A stretch of DNA of 8,487 bases from WS-11 sp964405235 (GTDB lineage Bacteria > Eisenbacteria > RBG-16-71-46). Within the stretch, counting starts at the first letter, position 1. Each line of letters opens with the position of its first letter. The stretch lies in NCBI GenBank assembly GCA_964405235.1, contig CAYONG010000209.1, positions 1 to 8,487 of the forward strand. Direction: 5' to 3'. The notes beneath the pieces are model-generated. The model saw nothing but the letters and a program-made list of their open reading frames with translations, did no database searches and was not told the DNA's origin. The translations under genes were made by a program, and so were the position numbers. This document shows, piece after piece, positions 1 to 7,461 of this stretch.

Positions 1-3000
1 CATCGCATCAAGGTCGAGACCGGTGATGGGCGAGATGATCTGGGTCGCCTCCTCGGTGGTGAGGCCCAGCACACGTCGGGTGAAGTCCACCAGGTAGGCG
101 GCGTACTCGGTGTCGGTGAGCGCCTTGCGCTCGTAGATCGAATCACCGTGGTAGTGCTCGGCCCCCTCGCCCATGGAGGGATCGGCGTGCACGAACCCGT
201 ACTCGTTCAGGAACGGCGAGGTCGAATCCACGCCCACCTGCTCGCCGTTGTGCATGAGCAGCACGTTGTAGGCCTTGAACGGGTGGGCGCCCGCGGGGTT
301 GCCGCGGCCCTCGGCGTCGATCGCGGGCGAGTTGGTCGGGTAGCGGTGGTGCATCCCCCAGACGTGCGCGTACAGCGCTGTGGTGCGGAAGCTCTGGCCC
401 TTGACCGTGACCTCGACGCCCGGCCCGGCTTCACCGAGCGCCCCCTCGCGCGCCCCCGGGTAGCCAGCCCAGAAGCGGTCGAAGTCGAAGTACTCTGGGA
501 TGGTGTGGGTCCAGCCCGAGATCTTTATCGCGGCCAGGTCCTCGCCGAGCGAGACGACATAGCCGCGGCGCTTGGCCGCGTACTTGCCTGCCGGTGGGAT
601 CGAATCAGGTGGCGAGTGCGTGCGGTAGTAGCGCGAGTCGAGAAGGTGGGCGAGGGCCGAGAAGTACTCCTCGCGTACATCGATCAGGAAGTCCACCAGC
701 CGCTCGCTCAAGGCCGCGCCGCCGGCCAGCGACACAGCGGTCTCGATGCCTGCCGCGATCGCCTCTTCGAAGCTCTCGAGCGACAGCTCGAGCACCCCGT
801 CCGGGATGTCGCTGTATTTCGTGCGCCGCTGGAGCCAGTGGGGGCTCTTGAGCAGCGTGCGGCCGTAGCGCTTGAGAACTTCGGGCTTCATCTCGACGAA
901 GAACATGTGGAAGTCACCGGGGTTCTCGCGCAGGTCGGCCCGCCGCCAGCCGTCTGCCCCGGCGTACTTCTCGCGCACCGGCAGGCAAAACTCACCGAGC
1001 CGGTGACGCACACTGTCTGACGAGTGCTCGACGCCGGCGGCGGCGAAGAACCGGCAACCGGAGAGGTGCCCGAGCATCGCCCGCAGACTCTCGTCGCGGT
1101 CGGGACCGATGGTGTTGAGGATGAGACAGGTCTTCTCGCGCACCGCCGTCGGGGCGAAGCCCGCAAAGTCGATACCGCCACCACGATTGTTGCCGCCGTT
1201 GTAGGAGCGGCATGCGGCCTCCCAGATGGCGGCGACTGTGACCGGCTCGGAAACAGCGAGCGAGCCCACGCGACAGGAATCGTGCTCGGCCTGTGGCGGC
1301 TTCCCGGCCGCCGCACCGTCGAGCGCCGGGTGCCGCGGCATCTCGAGCAGATCGGTGCGACCGCGCAGCTGGCGGATGTCGCGGATCATGTGTTCGGGCA
1401 GCGCCTCGTTGCCTTCCTCGTCGAGCGCTCCGCTCTCGTGGTTGAGCGCGTCGATCAGCACCGCCAGCTTGACCAGGTTCAGCACCGTCCAGTTGCGGAA
1501 GCGCCGGCGCATCAGGCGGCGGTCGTTCTGCATGGTCAGCTCGGGCTTGGTGGTGATGCCGCCGCGCGGGCAGTCGAGGTGGCAGTTGCCGCACTGGTTA
1601 CAGCCGAAGGCGACGGCCTTGCCGATGCTCGCCTCGACCAGCCCGTCGGCGCCGGCGATCAGAACCTTGAGCATATCCAGCTCACCGCGCAGCCCACCCG
1701 AGGCGAACAGCCGCGTGCCGCCGCCGGCCCCGAACGGCGCACCGTTCAGATCGCGTATCGGCTTGAGCTCGCCCGAACGGTCGAGGTCCACCTTCTCGTT
1801 CACCAGCGCGTGGTGCGTATGGAGGATGGTGCGGAAGATGTCGGGCCAGCCCACGTGTGAAGAATCGGCATGGTAGTTGCCCGAGCCGCCCAGCCCCGAA
1901 TCCACCAGCAGGTAGTCGACCACGAAGTTGGACCACATGCCCGCGGCCACGTACTTCGTGTAGTTGGAGCCGGTGATCTTGATGCCGCAGTGGTTGTGAT
2001 AGAGCAGCCAAAGCCACACCTCGGCCGGCATGTCCTCGATCGAGTAGATGTCGTGCTTGGGATCGGGCGAGAGCGCGTCGGTGCCGGCCGGGATGTTGCG
2101 TGCGCGACTCACTGTGCTGGTCACCTTGGCGCCGGAGAGCCTGCCACCCTTGCCGGGCTTGGCGCCCTGGTTGATCTTGATCTCGACGTCGCGCACGCGC
2201 CTCAAGTCGGCGCCGTGGATGCCGAAGTGACCGCTCGCCGCCTGCATGCTCTGCCAGCGCCAATCCTCGTCGCTGGCGAGCCGGATCGGCCCGCCCTCCC
2301 CCGACGATGTCATCGAGAACCCGGCGTTGCCCTCGATGCGTGCGCCGAGGAAGTCCTCGGAGGCGGCCCCGAGCGAGATGCTGGCGTGGCTTACCGGCCC
2401 GTGCCAGATCGGCTCGCGGAACCCAAAGCCCGACAACACGAGTCCGCCCGCTCCCCCGGGCTCGCGCCGCACCGTCACGCTCCCGTCGCGCGAGGCGCGG
2501 GCGACCGAGAGTCCGTGCGCACCGTGGTCGCGGGCGGTCAGCTCGATGCTCGAGGCGGCGCCCGACCCGGTTTCGCCGAGTGCCTGGTCCCGCGCCACCA
2601 ACCAGAGCGCAGCATCGCCGGCGAGCGCCTGATCGAGCGCATGTCCCGAGGGGAACTGCACCTCGAAGCCGCCGCGCGCGTCGGCGGTGAACGATGCCAG
2701 CGCCGGCCCGTCCGCCTGGGCGTGGACCGTGACCTCGGCGCGCGATGGCACGGCGCCGGGGCGCATGAAACCGCGCGGCACGGCGAGCGAGACGTAATCG
2801 AGCAACCCGGGATCGCGCGCCAGCCGCTCGAGCGACCATTCGAGCGAGGCGCGAGAGAGCTTGACACCGATGGCGTCCAGCGACAGCGGACCCATGTCGC
2901 CGGCCAGGAAGAAATCGTCCGCGGCCGGCATGGCGCCTGCCGCCATGCGGTAGATGACGTCGAGGAAGTCGGCGTTCAGGCTCCGGTTGGTGTTCTCGAG

Positions 3001-4569
3001 GTGCCAGTTGGCGTTCTGGTGGGCCATCGCGCGCGCCGCGTGCACCAGCGGCAGGTCGGGGCTGAGATGGCCGAGCAGCGCCGAGGGCTTGAAAACCTCG
3101 CGCACCGCGCCCGGGACCGGCTCCGCTTCGAGCCGTCGCTCGTTCAGCTCGAAGTTGAGCGCGCCGAACTCCGGCGTGGCGAGTGTGTCCACCTCGCGCA
3201 CCCAGTCCTCGGTCATGGTGATGGCCATGGTATTGCCCGAGGTCTTCTGGATGTCGTCGATCCCCATGCACGAGAGGAAATCGAGGATGCTGTGCTGCCA
3301 GCAGGTGAGCGTGTTGAGCGCCTGGCGCTTCAGCTCCGCCGGGTCGCGGTCCGCGAGCAAGGCCAGCGCCGGCTCGATCGGCGCGCCGTGGTAGACGTCC
3401 ACCAGCTCGGGCAGGAGCGCGAGCCCCGCCAGGTGCGTCATGGCGCCGCCATTGGCGCCCAGCAGCACCGCCTCGTAGACGGTGGCGGCCGAGGAGTGCG
3501 TGTCGGTATCGCCCCCGGCCGAGACCAGCTGGACGCGGGCGCGGATCAACCGGGCCTTGAGGAACGCGTCGATCCTTGGCGTCAGGCGGTATGACTTCTC
3601 GCCCCCCGCGTGGTAGTGGATCATCGCCACGCCGTCCAGACGCACCGCGGCTTCCAGCGCCTCCCAGAAGCCCTCGCCGTGCCGCAGGTGGACCGAGAGC
3701 AGCAGCTCGGGGTTCACCGCCAGCACCTGCGCCGCGCCCGCCGCCAGGTCGGTGCTCCATTCCAGCTCGGCCACGCGCCCGGCCGCAAGCAACGCCCGCA
3801 GTGCCGGCGCGGCGGCGGCGCCGTCGGCGAGATACGCGCAGTGCCGCGGCGAGAGCCGCACGACCATGTCATGCGCGTGCGGCAGGAACTCCTCGTGATG
3901 CGCGATGCACCGGTCGGCCTCGATCACCACCAGAGAGCGGGTGTGCAGGTCTGCCTGCGGGTCGGCCGCCGCAATCGCTTCGAGCCAGGCGATCTCCATG
4001 CGGAATCCGTCCGTGTGGGGCAGCGGCCCCACGATCATCGGCAGGTCGATGCGCACTGACCGCAGTGGGACCTGGGTCAGCCCCTCGCCGGTGCGGAAAA
4101 GCACCGCCGGCTGCTTGCGGACGATGTCCCATGCGGTCGAGAACTCTTCGCGCAGCCCATCGTTGGCCGGATGCGTGATCGCGGCGTGCGAAAAGTACGA
4201 GCGCCAGAATCCGTAGTGCCAGGCGGCGCCGAGCGTCAACGGCTCCTGACGAAAGCGCTCCTTCAAGACCTTGTCGATGTCGAACGAGTTGATCTCGAGC
4301 TCCGGGATGGCGCCCGAAAGCTGCGAGTAGCGCGCCAGGAAGACCCGTCCGCGCTGGGCGCGGCCCAGCTCCCAGAAACTCTGCTCATCGATGCCGACGC
4401 GCTCGAGGAGATGCGAGAGCACTCGCCGGGGCCGCTCGGCGACCCGCGTGCTCTGAGGGTCCACGACCAGCGTGAGCAGGTCTTCCCAGAGCGCGAGTCG
4501 CCCGCGATCGAGCGCGACGTCGGGCGAGGTCCCGCCGCCGGTGGCCGGGTGCTCAGTCGCGACGCTCAC
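1..4569 (-). CDS. Glutamate synthase-like fusion protein with C-terminal class II glutamine amidotransferase (partial, runs off left edge)
   Basis: The frame is open for 1523 codons from a GTG start, with no stop before the window edge, so the C-terminus is missing. The likely role is cytoplasmic: glutamine hydrolysis coupled to FMN-dependent reductive amination of 2-oxoglutarate or a related 2-oxoacid. Visible domains in order: residues 1-240, unrecognised; about 240-450, like the glutamate-synthase central domain (AGGDTDTHSSA near 351, SCMGIDDIQKTSGN at 433-446); about 613-715, a strand-rich stretch I do not recognise; about 718-1080, the FMN synthase barrel (SSGEGG with Glu758, GHFGI 780-784, QGAKPGKGG 801-809, HDIYSIED 839-846, Lys864, GLGGSGN 892-898, ASGGL 956-960, LRGRTDLLE 1068-1076); Cys990/993/996/1000, an iron-sulfur loop; Cys1099 onward, a class II amidotransferase (NRGGG with Arg1129, HHRYPTN with Arg1409, HNGE with Asn1441, TDTE with Asp1486). 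Standard GltB is about 1500 residues with the amidotransferase first; here it is last. A GXGXG domain was not seen and could lie beyond the edge. The gene is coupled to the upstream flavoprotein. The family is secure; substrate and activity are inferred. Confidence 0.9.
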   Translation of the reverse strand, partial: MSVATEHPATGGGTSPDVALDRGRLALWEDLLTLVVDPQSTRVAERPRRVLSHLLERVGIDEQSFWELGRAQRGRVFLARYSQLSGAIPELEINSFDIDKVLKERFRQEPLTLGAAWHYGFWRSYFSHAAITHPANDGLREEFSTAWDIVRKQPAVLFRTGEGLTQVPLRSVRIDLPMIVGPLPHTDGFRMEIAWLEAIAAADPQADLHTRSLVVIEADRCIAHHEEFLPHAHDMVVRLSPRHCAYLADGAAAAPALRALLAAGRVAELEWSTDLAAGAAQVLAVNPELLLSVHLRHGEGFWEALEAAVRLDGVAMIHYHAGGEKSYRLTPRIDAFLKARLIRARVQLVSAGGDTDTHSSAATVYEAVLLGANGGAMTHLAGLALLPELVDVYHGAPIEPALALLADRDPAELKRQALNTLTCWQHSILDFLSCMGIDDIQKTSGNTMAITMTEDWVREVDTLATPEFGALNFELNERRLEAEPVPGAVREVFKPSALLGHLSPDLPLVHAARAMAHQNANWHLENTNRSLNADFLDVIYRMAAGAMPAADDFFLAGDMGPLSLDAIGVKLSRASLEWSLERLARDPGLLDYVSLAVPRGFMRPGAVPSRAEVTVHAQADGPALASFTADARGGFEVQFPSGHALDQALAGDAALWLVARDQALGETGSGAASSIELTARDHGAHGLSVARASRDGSVTVRREPGGAGGLVLSGFGFREPIWHGPVSHASISLGAASEDFLGARIEGNAGFSMTSSGEGGPIRLASDEDWRWQSMQAASGHFGIHGADLRRVRDVEIKINQGAKPGKGGRLSGAKVTSTVSRARNIPAGTDALSPDPKHDIYSIEDMPAEVWLWLLYHNHCGIKITGSNYTKYVAAGMWSNFVVDYLLVDSGLGGSGNYHADSSHVGWPDIFRTILHTHHALVNEKVDLDRSGELKPIRDLNGAPFGAGGGTRLFASGGLRGELDMLKVLIAGADGLVEASIGKAVAFGCNQCGNCHLDCPRGGITTKPELTMQNDRRLMRRRFRNWTVLNLVKLAVLIDALNHESGALDEEGNEALPEHMIRDIRQLRGRTDLLEMPRHPALDGAAAGKPPQAEHDSCRVGSLAVSEPVTVAAIWEAACRSYNGGNNRGGGIDFAGFAPTAVREKTCLILNTIGPDRDESLRAMLGHLSGCRFFAAAGVEHSSDSVRHRLGEFCLPVREKYAGADGWRRADLRENPGDFHMFFVEMKPEVLKRYGRTLLKSPHWLQRRTKYSDIPDGVLELSLESFEEAIAAGIETAVSLAGGAALSERLVDFLIDVREEYFSALAHLLDSRYYRTHSPPDSIPPAGKYAAKRRGYVVSLGEDLAAIKISGWTHTIPEYFDFDRFWAGYPGAREGALGEAGPGVEVTVKGQSFRTTALYAHVWGMHHRYPTNSPAIDAEGRGNPAGAHPFKAYNVLLMHNGEQVGVDSTSPFLNEYGFVHADPSMGEGAEHYHGDSIYERKALTDTEYAAYLVDFTRRVLGLTTEEATQIISPITGLDLDAM
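4566..4569 (-). other. GTGA start/stop overlap coupling the two left genes
   Basis: The TGA stop of the iron-sulfur flavoprotein (4568-4566) overlaps the GTG start of the glutamate synthase-like gene (4569-4567) by two bases, forming GTGA on the minus strand. Such overlaps usually mean translational coupling, so that ribosomes finishing the first gene start the second. This supports joint, roughly matched production of the two proteins and argues that they are partners. The next in-frame stop upstream is at 4740-4738, so the start of the large gene must lie within this short interval. Confidence 0.85.
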
Positions 4570-7169
4570 GTCCGTCCTTCCCGCTCGAGCTCCTCGAGCG
4601 CCACGAACCAGTCCCGCGTCGGGGCTTCCATCACGCGCAACGTCTGCCCTCCGTTCAAGAGATTCGCCGGGCACACCTCGACACAGGTGCCGCAGCCGAT
4701 GCAGCGCTCCTGATCGGTGGTGATCCAGCGCGGGTCGTCACCCTCGTACTCCTTGTTCGCCGCGGTCGGACACACCGTGACACAGGCGCCGCAGTGGATG
4801 CAGGTGGCCGCCGGGCCCGCGTCGTTCTCGGCCCGCAGCAACAGGAAGCGGTTCACCCCGGGCAGCGAGGCGGGCGTGCGCCGGAGATAGACCCCCGGGC
4901 GGATGTCGAGAAACTCGCGCGTGTAGGCGGGCGAGCCGCGCACCGCCCCGAGGATGGCAAGGTGTCGCTCGCGACGGGCCTCCTGCGTGGGGGCGCTGAT
5001 CTCGGCGCGCTCCGTGATGCCCTGCATGACCTGGTAGAGCGGCAGGTGCGGGATCCCGGCCTGGCAGACCTCCTCGCAGTTCCCGCAGCGCATGCACAGG
5101 TCGAGCAGCTTGATGCCGGTTCCGCCGATCGGTTCCCCGGCGTACACCGACTCGCCGATGTGCGTGAGCATCTGGGGCAGCCGGATCTTGGCCGATTGGA
5201 AGATCGGGCAGACCGTGTTGCATTCACCGCAGTTGACGCAGTGGAGCGCCCGGGCCGCCGCCGCCTGCGGGGTCGCCGTCCCTATCGCCGGGACCGGCCC
5301 CGTAGCGCCCGCGTGAATCGTGGCGCCGATCACGGCCGGCTCGCCGCGCCCGTGGGCCGGGCCCGGCAGCCCCGCGAGCGCCCGGCGCGCCGAGCGCACC
5401 AGCCCCGCGAGCGGCGGCGAGCCACCTGCGATCCGCATGAAGGCCACCCCGGGCTTGAACGACGCTGCGGTGAGCGCGCCCAGCAGGCCACGCAGGCGAA
5501 GGCCGAACAGGACGCCGCGGCCCAGAAGCCCCGCCGGGTCGAGCGCGCGCTTGATGGCGCGCATCCGCGTCGCCCCATCCGCGCCAAACTTGCGCGTCAT
5601 CCAGGGCGACTGCCAGCGGCCCAGCACGTACGGCCTGCCGTGGTGACGGGCCATCGCCAGGTCCAGCAGCGCGGGCGCCAGCATCAGATCCACAGCGAAG
5701 GCGCCGCTCCTGTGGTCCACGAGGTAGGCCGCGATCACCAGCGCGGTGCCGTCGGCGAGGTAGTAGACCTCGGCGTCCAACTCGCTGCCCATGCCCCGCG
5801 CCAGGCCTTCCGCGGCCGGCAGGAAGCGGGGCACGTCTGCCGCAGGCATCACGATCTCGGCCGCCAGCAGTCCCGGCCCCAGCCGCTTGGTCTGCATCGG
5901 GCGGAACCGCTCGGCCGCGAAGCGCTCGCTCTCACGGGCAAGCACCCGCGGCTCGCCCGGGCACTGCGGAAGGACGACCGCGAACCCGCGCGCGGCATTC
6001 ACGCCGAGGAAGTCCACGAACAGGTATCCCCCGGCGTCCGGGAGGTCCACGTCGGTCGCCGCGCCCAGCCCCTCGGGTCCGACGATCCGGGTCCACGGCA
6101 GATCGGCGCCCGAGGAGAGATTGCCGGGCCGGGCGCGCCACCCACGCGAGTCCTCGTCTTCCCACACGCGGCGCACGTGATCAAGATGGGAGCCCGAGAG
6201 CAGCTTTACGTTCGCGGGCGAGGCGAACGCGCTGCCGGCTTGGCGCGCCACCCACGCCGCGGCCTCGAGCGCGCCTTCTCGCCGCGCGAAGGCGAGCAGG
6301 AACGCGCCGATCTCGGCCCTCGGCACGACCGTGACCGCCAGGCGCAGCACCAGGCCGAGCACCCCCTCGCTGCCGGCGAGATCGGCGAGGCCCATCGGCT
6401 TGTAGCGGTGCGCTGTGAACCATCCGTCGCTCTCGGCCGCCGGCAACGTCTTGCGACGGTGCCCCTCGTCGGGCACGTCGAGCCGCCCGTCGTCGTGGAA
6501 GCGCACGTGCTCGCCGGCCGGCAGCAGCACGTCGGCGGCCCTGACGCTGTCGAGCGCGCGGCCGCTCCCGTACGCATTCATCCCGATGCCGCCGGTCACG
6601 AACCAGCCAATGAGCGTGCCGCCCAGGTTGGAGGGATAGACCGTGAGAGCGCGCCCCTCCTGGGCCAGCCGCTGGTGGATGGTGCGCAACCGCGCTCCGG
6701 CGCCCACCACCACCACGTTGTCCTCGGCGTCGAGGTCGATCTGATCGAGGCGCGAGAGGTCGAGCGTGAGCCCACCGTCGTTGGGCACCGCCCCGCCCAT
6801 GGCGGCTGAGGCGGCACCGCGCAGCGTCACCGGCACGCGGGCCTCGCGCGCCCAGCGCAGCGCGCGCGCGGCCTCTCCGAGACTCACCGGCTGGAAGATG
6901 ACGTCCGGGACGGCCCGCGTCAGGACGCGCGTGAAGATTGTTCCGAGGTAGACGTTCTGGTCGCGGTCGGCCTCGCCACGCAGAAAGGTATCGGTGATGA
7001 CGCGGTCATTGAGCGTCGAGGCCGCCTCGGACTTCTCCGCGTGCTCGGGGCGGAGCGCCTCGAGCAGCCTGCCCGCCAGCGCCCGCGTGCGGCCAGGCGC
7101 CACGCGCCCGGCTGGCGAGCGATTCTCGTCGAAGAAGAAGCTGAGATCGGGGATCGCGGACCGGAGCAC
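4566..7169 (-). CDS. FAD-linked oxidase / four-cluster [4Fe-4S] flavoprotein (GlcD-GlcF-ferredoxin-like fusion)
   Basis: This 867-residue protein probably oxidises an organic donor on FAD and passes electrons through iron-sulfur clusters. Residues about 85-220 form a PCMH-type FAD domain, with RGAAS at 117-121 and a glycine-rich loop at 179-203 (PSNLGGTLIGW then TGGIG). The oxidase part ends at LDPAGLLGRG near 543-552, matching the typical DP-x-G-x-LNPGK end of this family. After a linker come four cysteine motifs: Cys644/647/650/654 and Cys692/695/698/702 (GlcF-like), then Cys790/793/796/800 and Cys823/826/829/833 (2[4Fe-4S] ferredoxin-like). No signal peptide or membrane segment is evident. 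No NAD(P)-binding Rossmann domain was seen, so NAD(P)H is not an obvious donor. The next gene overlaps its stop and encodes the glutamate synthase-like protein, its likely electron acceptor. Members of the FAD family act on glycolate, D-lactate, D-2-hydroxyglutarate and others; the substrate here is unknown. The GTG at 7169 is the first standard start codon in frame, but the frame is open and coding-like up to 7292, so the true N-terminus may be longer. Confidence 0.9.
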   Translation of the reverse strand: MLRSAIPDLSFFFDENRSPAGRVAPGRTRALAGRLLEALRPEHAEKSEAASTLNDRVITDTFLRGEADRDQNVYLGTIFTRVLTRAVPDVIFQPVSLGEAARALRWAREARVPVTLRGAASAAMGGAVPNDGGLTLDLSRLDQIDLDAEDNVVVVGAGARLRTIHQRLAQEGRALTVYPSNLGGTLIGWFVTGGIGMNAYGSGRALDSVRAADVLLPAGEHVRFHDDGRLDVPDEGHRRKTLPAAESDGWFTAHRYKPMGLADLAGSEGVLGLVLRLAVTVVPRAEIGAFLLAFARREGALEAAAWVARQAGSAFASPANVKLLSGSHLDHVRRVWEDEDSRGWRARPGNLSSGADLPWTRIVGPEGLGAATDVDLPDAGGYLFVDFLGVNAARGFAVVLPQCPGEPRVLARESERFAAERFRPMQTKRLGPGLLAAEIVMPAADVPRFLPAAEGLARGMGSELDAEVYYLADGTALVIAAYLVDHRSGAFAVDLMLAPALLDLAMARHHGRPYVLGRWQSPWMTRKFGADGATRMRAIKRALDPAGLLGRGVLFGLRLRGLLGALTAASFKPGVAFMRIAGGSPPLAGLVRSARRALAGLPGPAHGRGEPAVIGATIHAGATGPVPAIGTATPQAAAARALHCVNCGECNTVCPIFQSAKIRLPQMLTHIGESVYAGEPIGGTGIKLLDLCMRCGNCEEVCQAGIPHLPLYQVMQGITERAEISAPTQEARRERHLAILGAVRGSPAYTREFLDIRPGVYLRRTPASLPGVNRFLLLRAENDAGPAATCIHCGACVTVCPTAANKEYEGDDPRWITTDQERCIGCGTCVEVCPANLLNGGQTLRVMEAPTRDWFVALEELEREGRT
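4575..4582 (-). promoter_or_regulatory. Ribosome binding site for the glutamate synthase-like gene
   Basis: The minus strand reads GGGAAGGA, then five bases (CGGAC), then GTG. This is a good Shine-Dalgarno match at proper spacing inside the 3' end of the flavoprotein gene. It is the main reason for choosing GTG at 4569 as the start. Confidence 0.75.
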
Positions 7170-7292
7170 GCTCGACCGTTGGTCGGACGGAAGCTCCAGG
7201 AAACGGCTCAGCGGCTGCCCGATGATTCTCTCGAAGAATGACAGGGCGGTCGTCCCGGGGGGTTCAGGGAAGGGTGGAACCGCCTGGCGGGC
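7170..7292 (-). other. Possible N-terminal extension or leader of the iron-sulfur flavoprotein
   Basis: Upstream of the GTG at 7169 the same frame stays open to a TGA at 7295-7293. Translated, the last 26 codons read like protein (for example FFERIIGQPLSRFLEL, then PSDQRSSV), with mostly G or C third bases and a natural run-on into LRSAIPDL. No ATG, GTG or TTG occurs in this stretch. A CTG at 7244-7242 would be the obvious alternative start, but neither it nor the GTG at 7169 has a clear Shine-Dalgarno sequence at normal spacing. The first part of the stretch is proline-rich and may be untranslated. Confidence 0.4.
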
Positions 7293-7461
7293 TCACCGGA
7301 CCGCCGCGCGCGGTGCTCGCGGGCGGGAATCCCGGGACCGGTTCCGGCAGTCCTTCGCGCGCGAACGTGCGGCACTATAGCAGAGCGCGGCGGGAAGGGG
7401 GCACGGCGCAGCGGACGGGCGGCGGCCGGCGCGCGGGCAACCCCCCGGTGACACTCGGACG
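7293..7461. other. Intergenic gap between the rhomboid gene and the flavoprotein
   Basis: The stretch is very GC-rich and shows no gene. It holds the candidate TATAGT box and a short near-palindrome, GGACCGGTTCC at about 7335-7345. No hairpin followed by a T run was found on the minus strand after the rhomboid stop, so no intrinsic terminator can be called and read-through into the operon is possible. Confidence 0.5.
7374..7379 (-). promoter_or_regulatory. Candidate -10 box upstream of the flavoprotein/glutamate synthase operon
   Basis: The minus strand reads TATAGT, a near-match to TATAAT and the only AT-rich hexamer in a very GC-rich gap. It lies about 205 bases before the GTG start and about 130 before the alternative CTG. 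No convincing -35 box is seen 16-18 bases upstream, so this is only a suggestion. Confidence 0.25.

Noticed and set aside
1870..3594. A 574-codon open frame on the plus strand
   Set aside because: It is exactly codon-aligned antisense to the glutamate synthase-like gene, and its composition (many Arg, His, Val, Gln) is that of a reverse-complement shadow.
1682..3760. A 692-codon open frame on the minus strand
   Set aside because: It is extremely rich in Arg, Ala and Gly with no domain motif, and lies in another frame over the glutamate synthase-like gene, whose frame carries clear family motifs throughout. It is a high-GC shadow.
1..4569. Possible frameshift within the giant gene, because its domains look displaced
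   Set aside because: I followed the frame from GTG at 4569 to the window edge (exactly 1523 codons) and family motifs appear in the same frame all along, so the unusual order is not due to a frame change.
6687..6704. GAGAR at flavoprotein residues 156-160 as a Rossmann NAD(P)-binding loop
   Set aside because: It follows a strand in the PCMH FAD fold, where this pattern is normal, and lacks the GxGxxG spacing and surrounding fold of an NAD(P) site.
4794..6809. A 671-codon open frame on the plus strand
   Set aside because: It lies antisense to the iron-sulfur flavoprotein, is rich in Arg, His and Gln, has no recognisable motif, and arises from GC bias.
7293..7461. Intrinsic terminator after the rhomboid gene
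   Set aside because: GC-rich complementary bits occur by chance in such sequence, but no stable stem followed by a T run on the minus strand was found.
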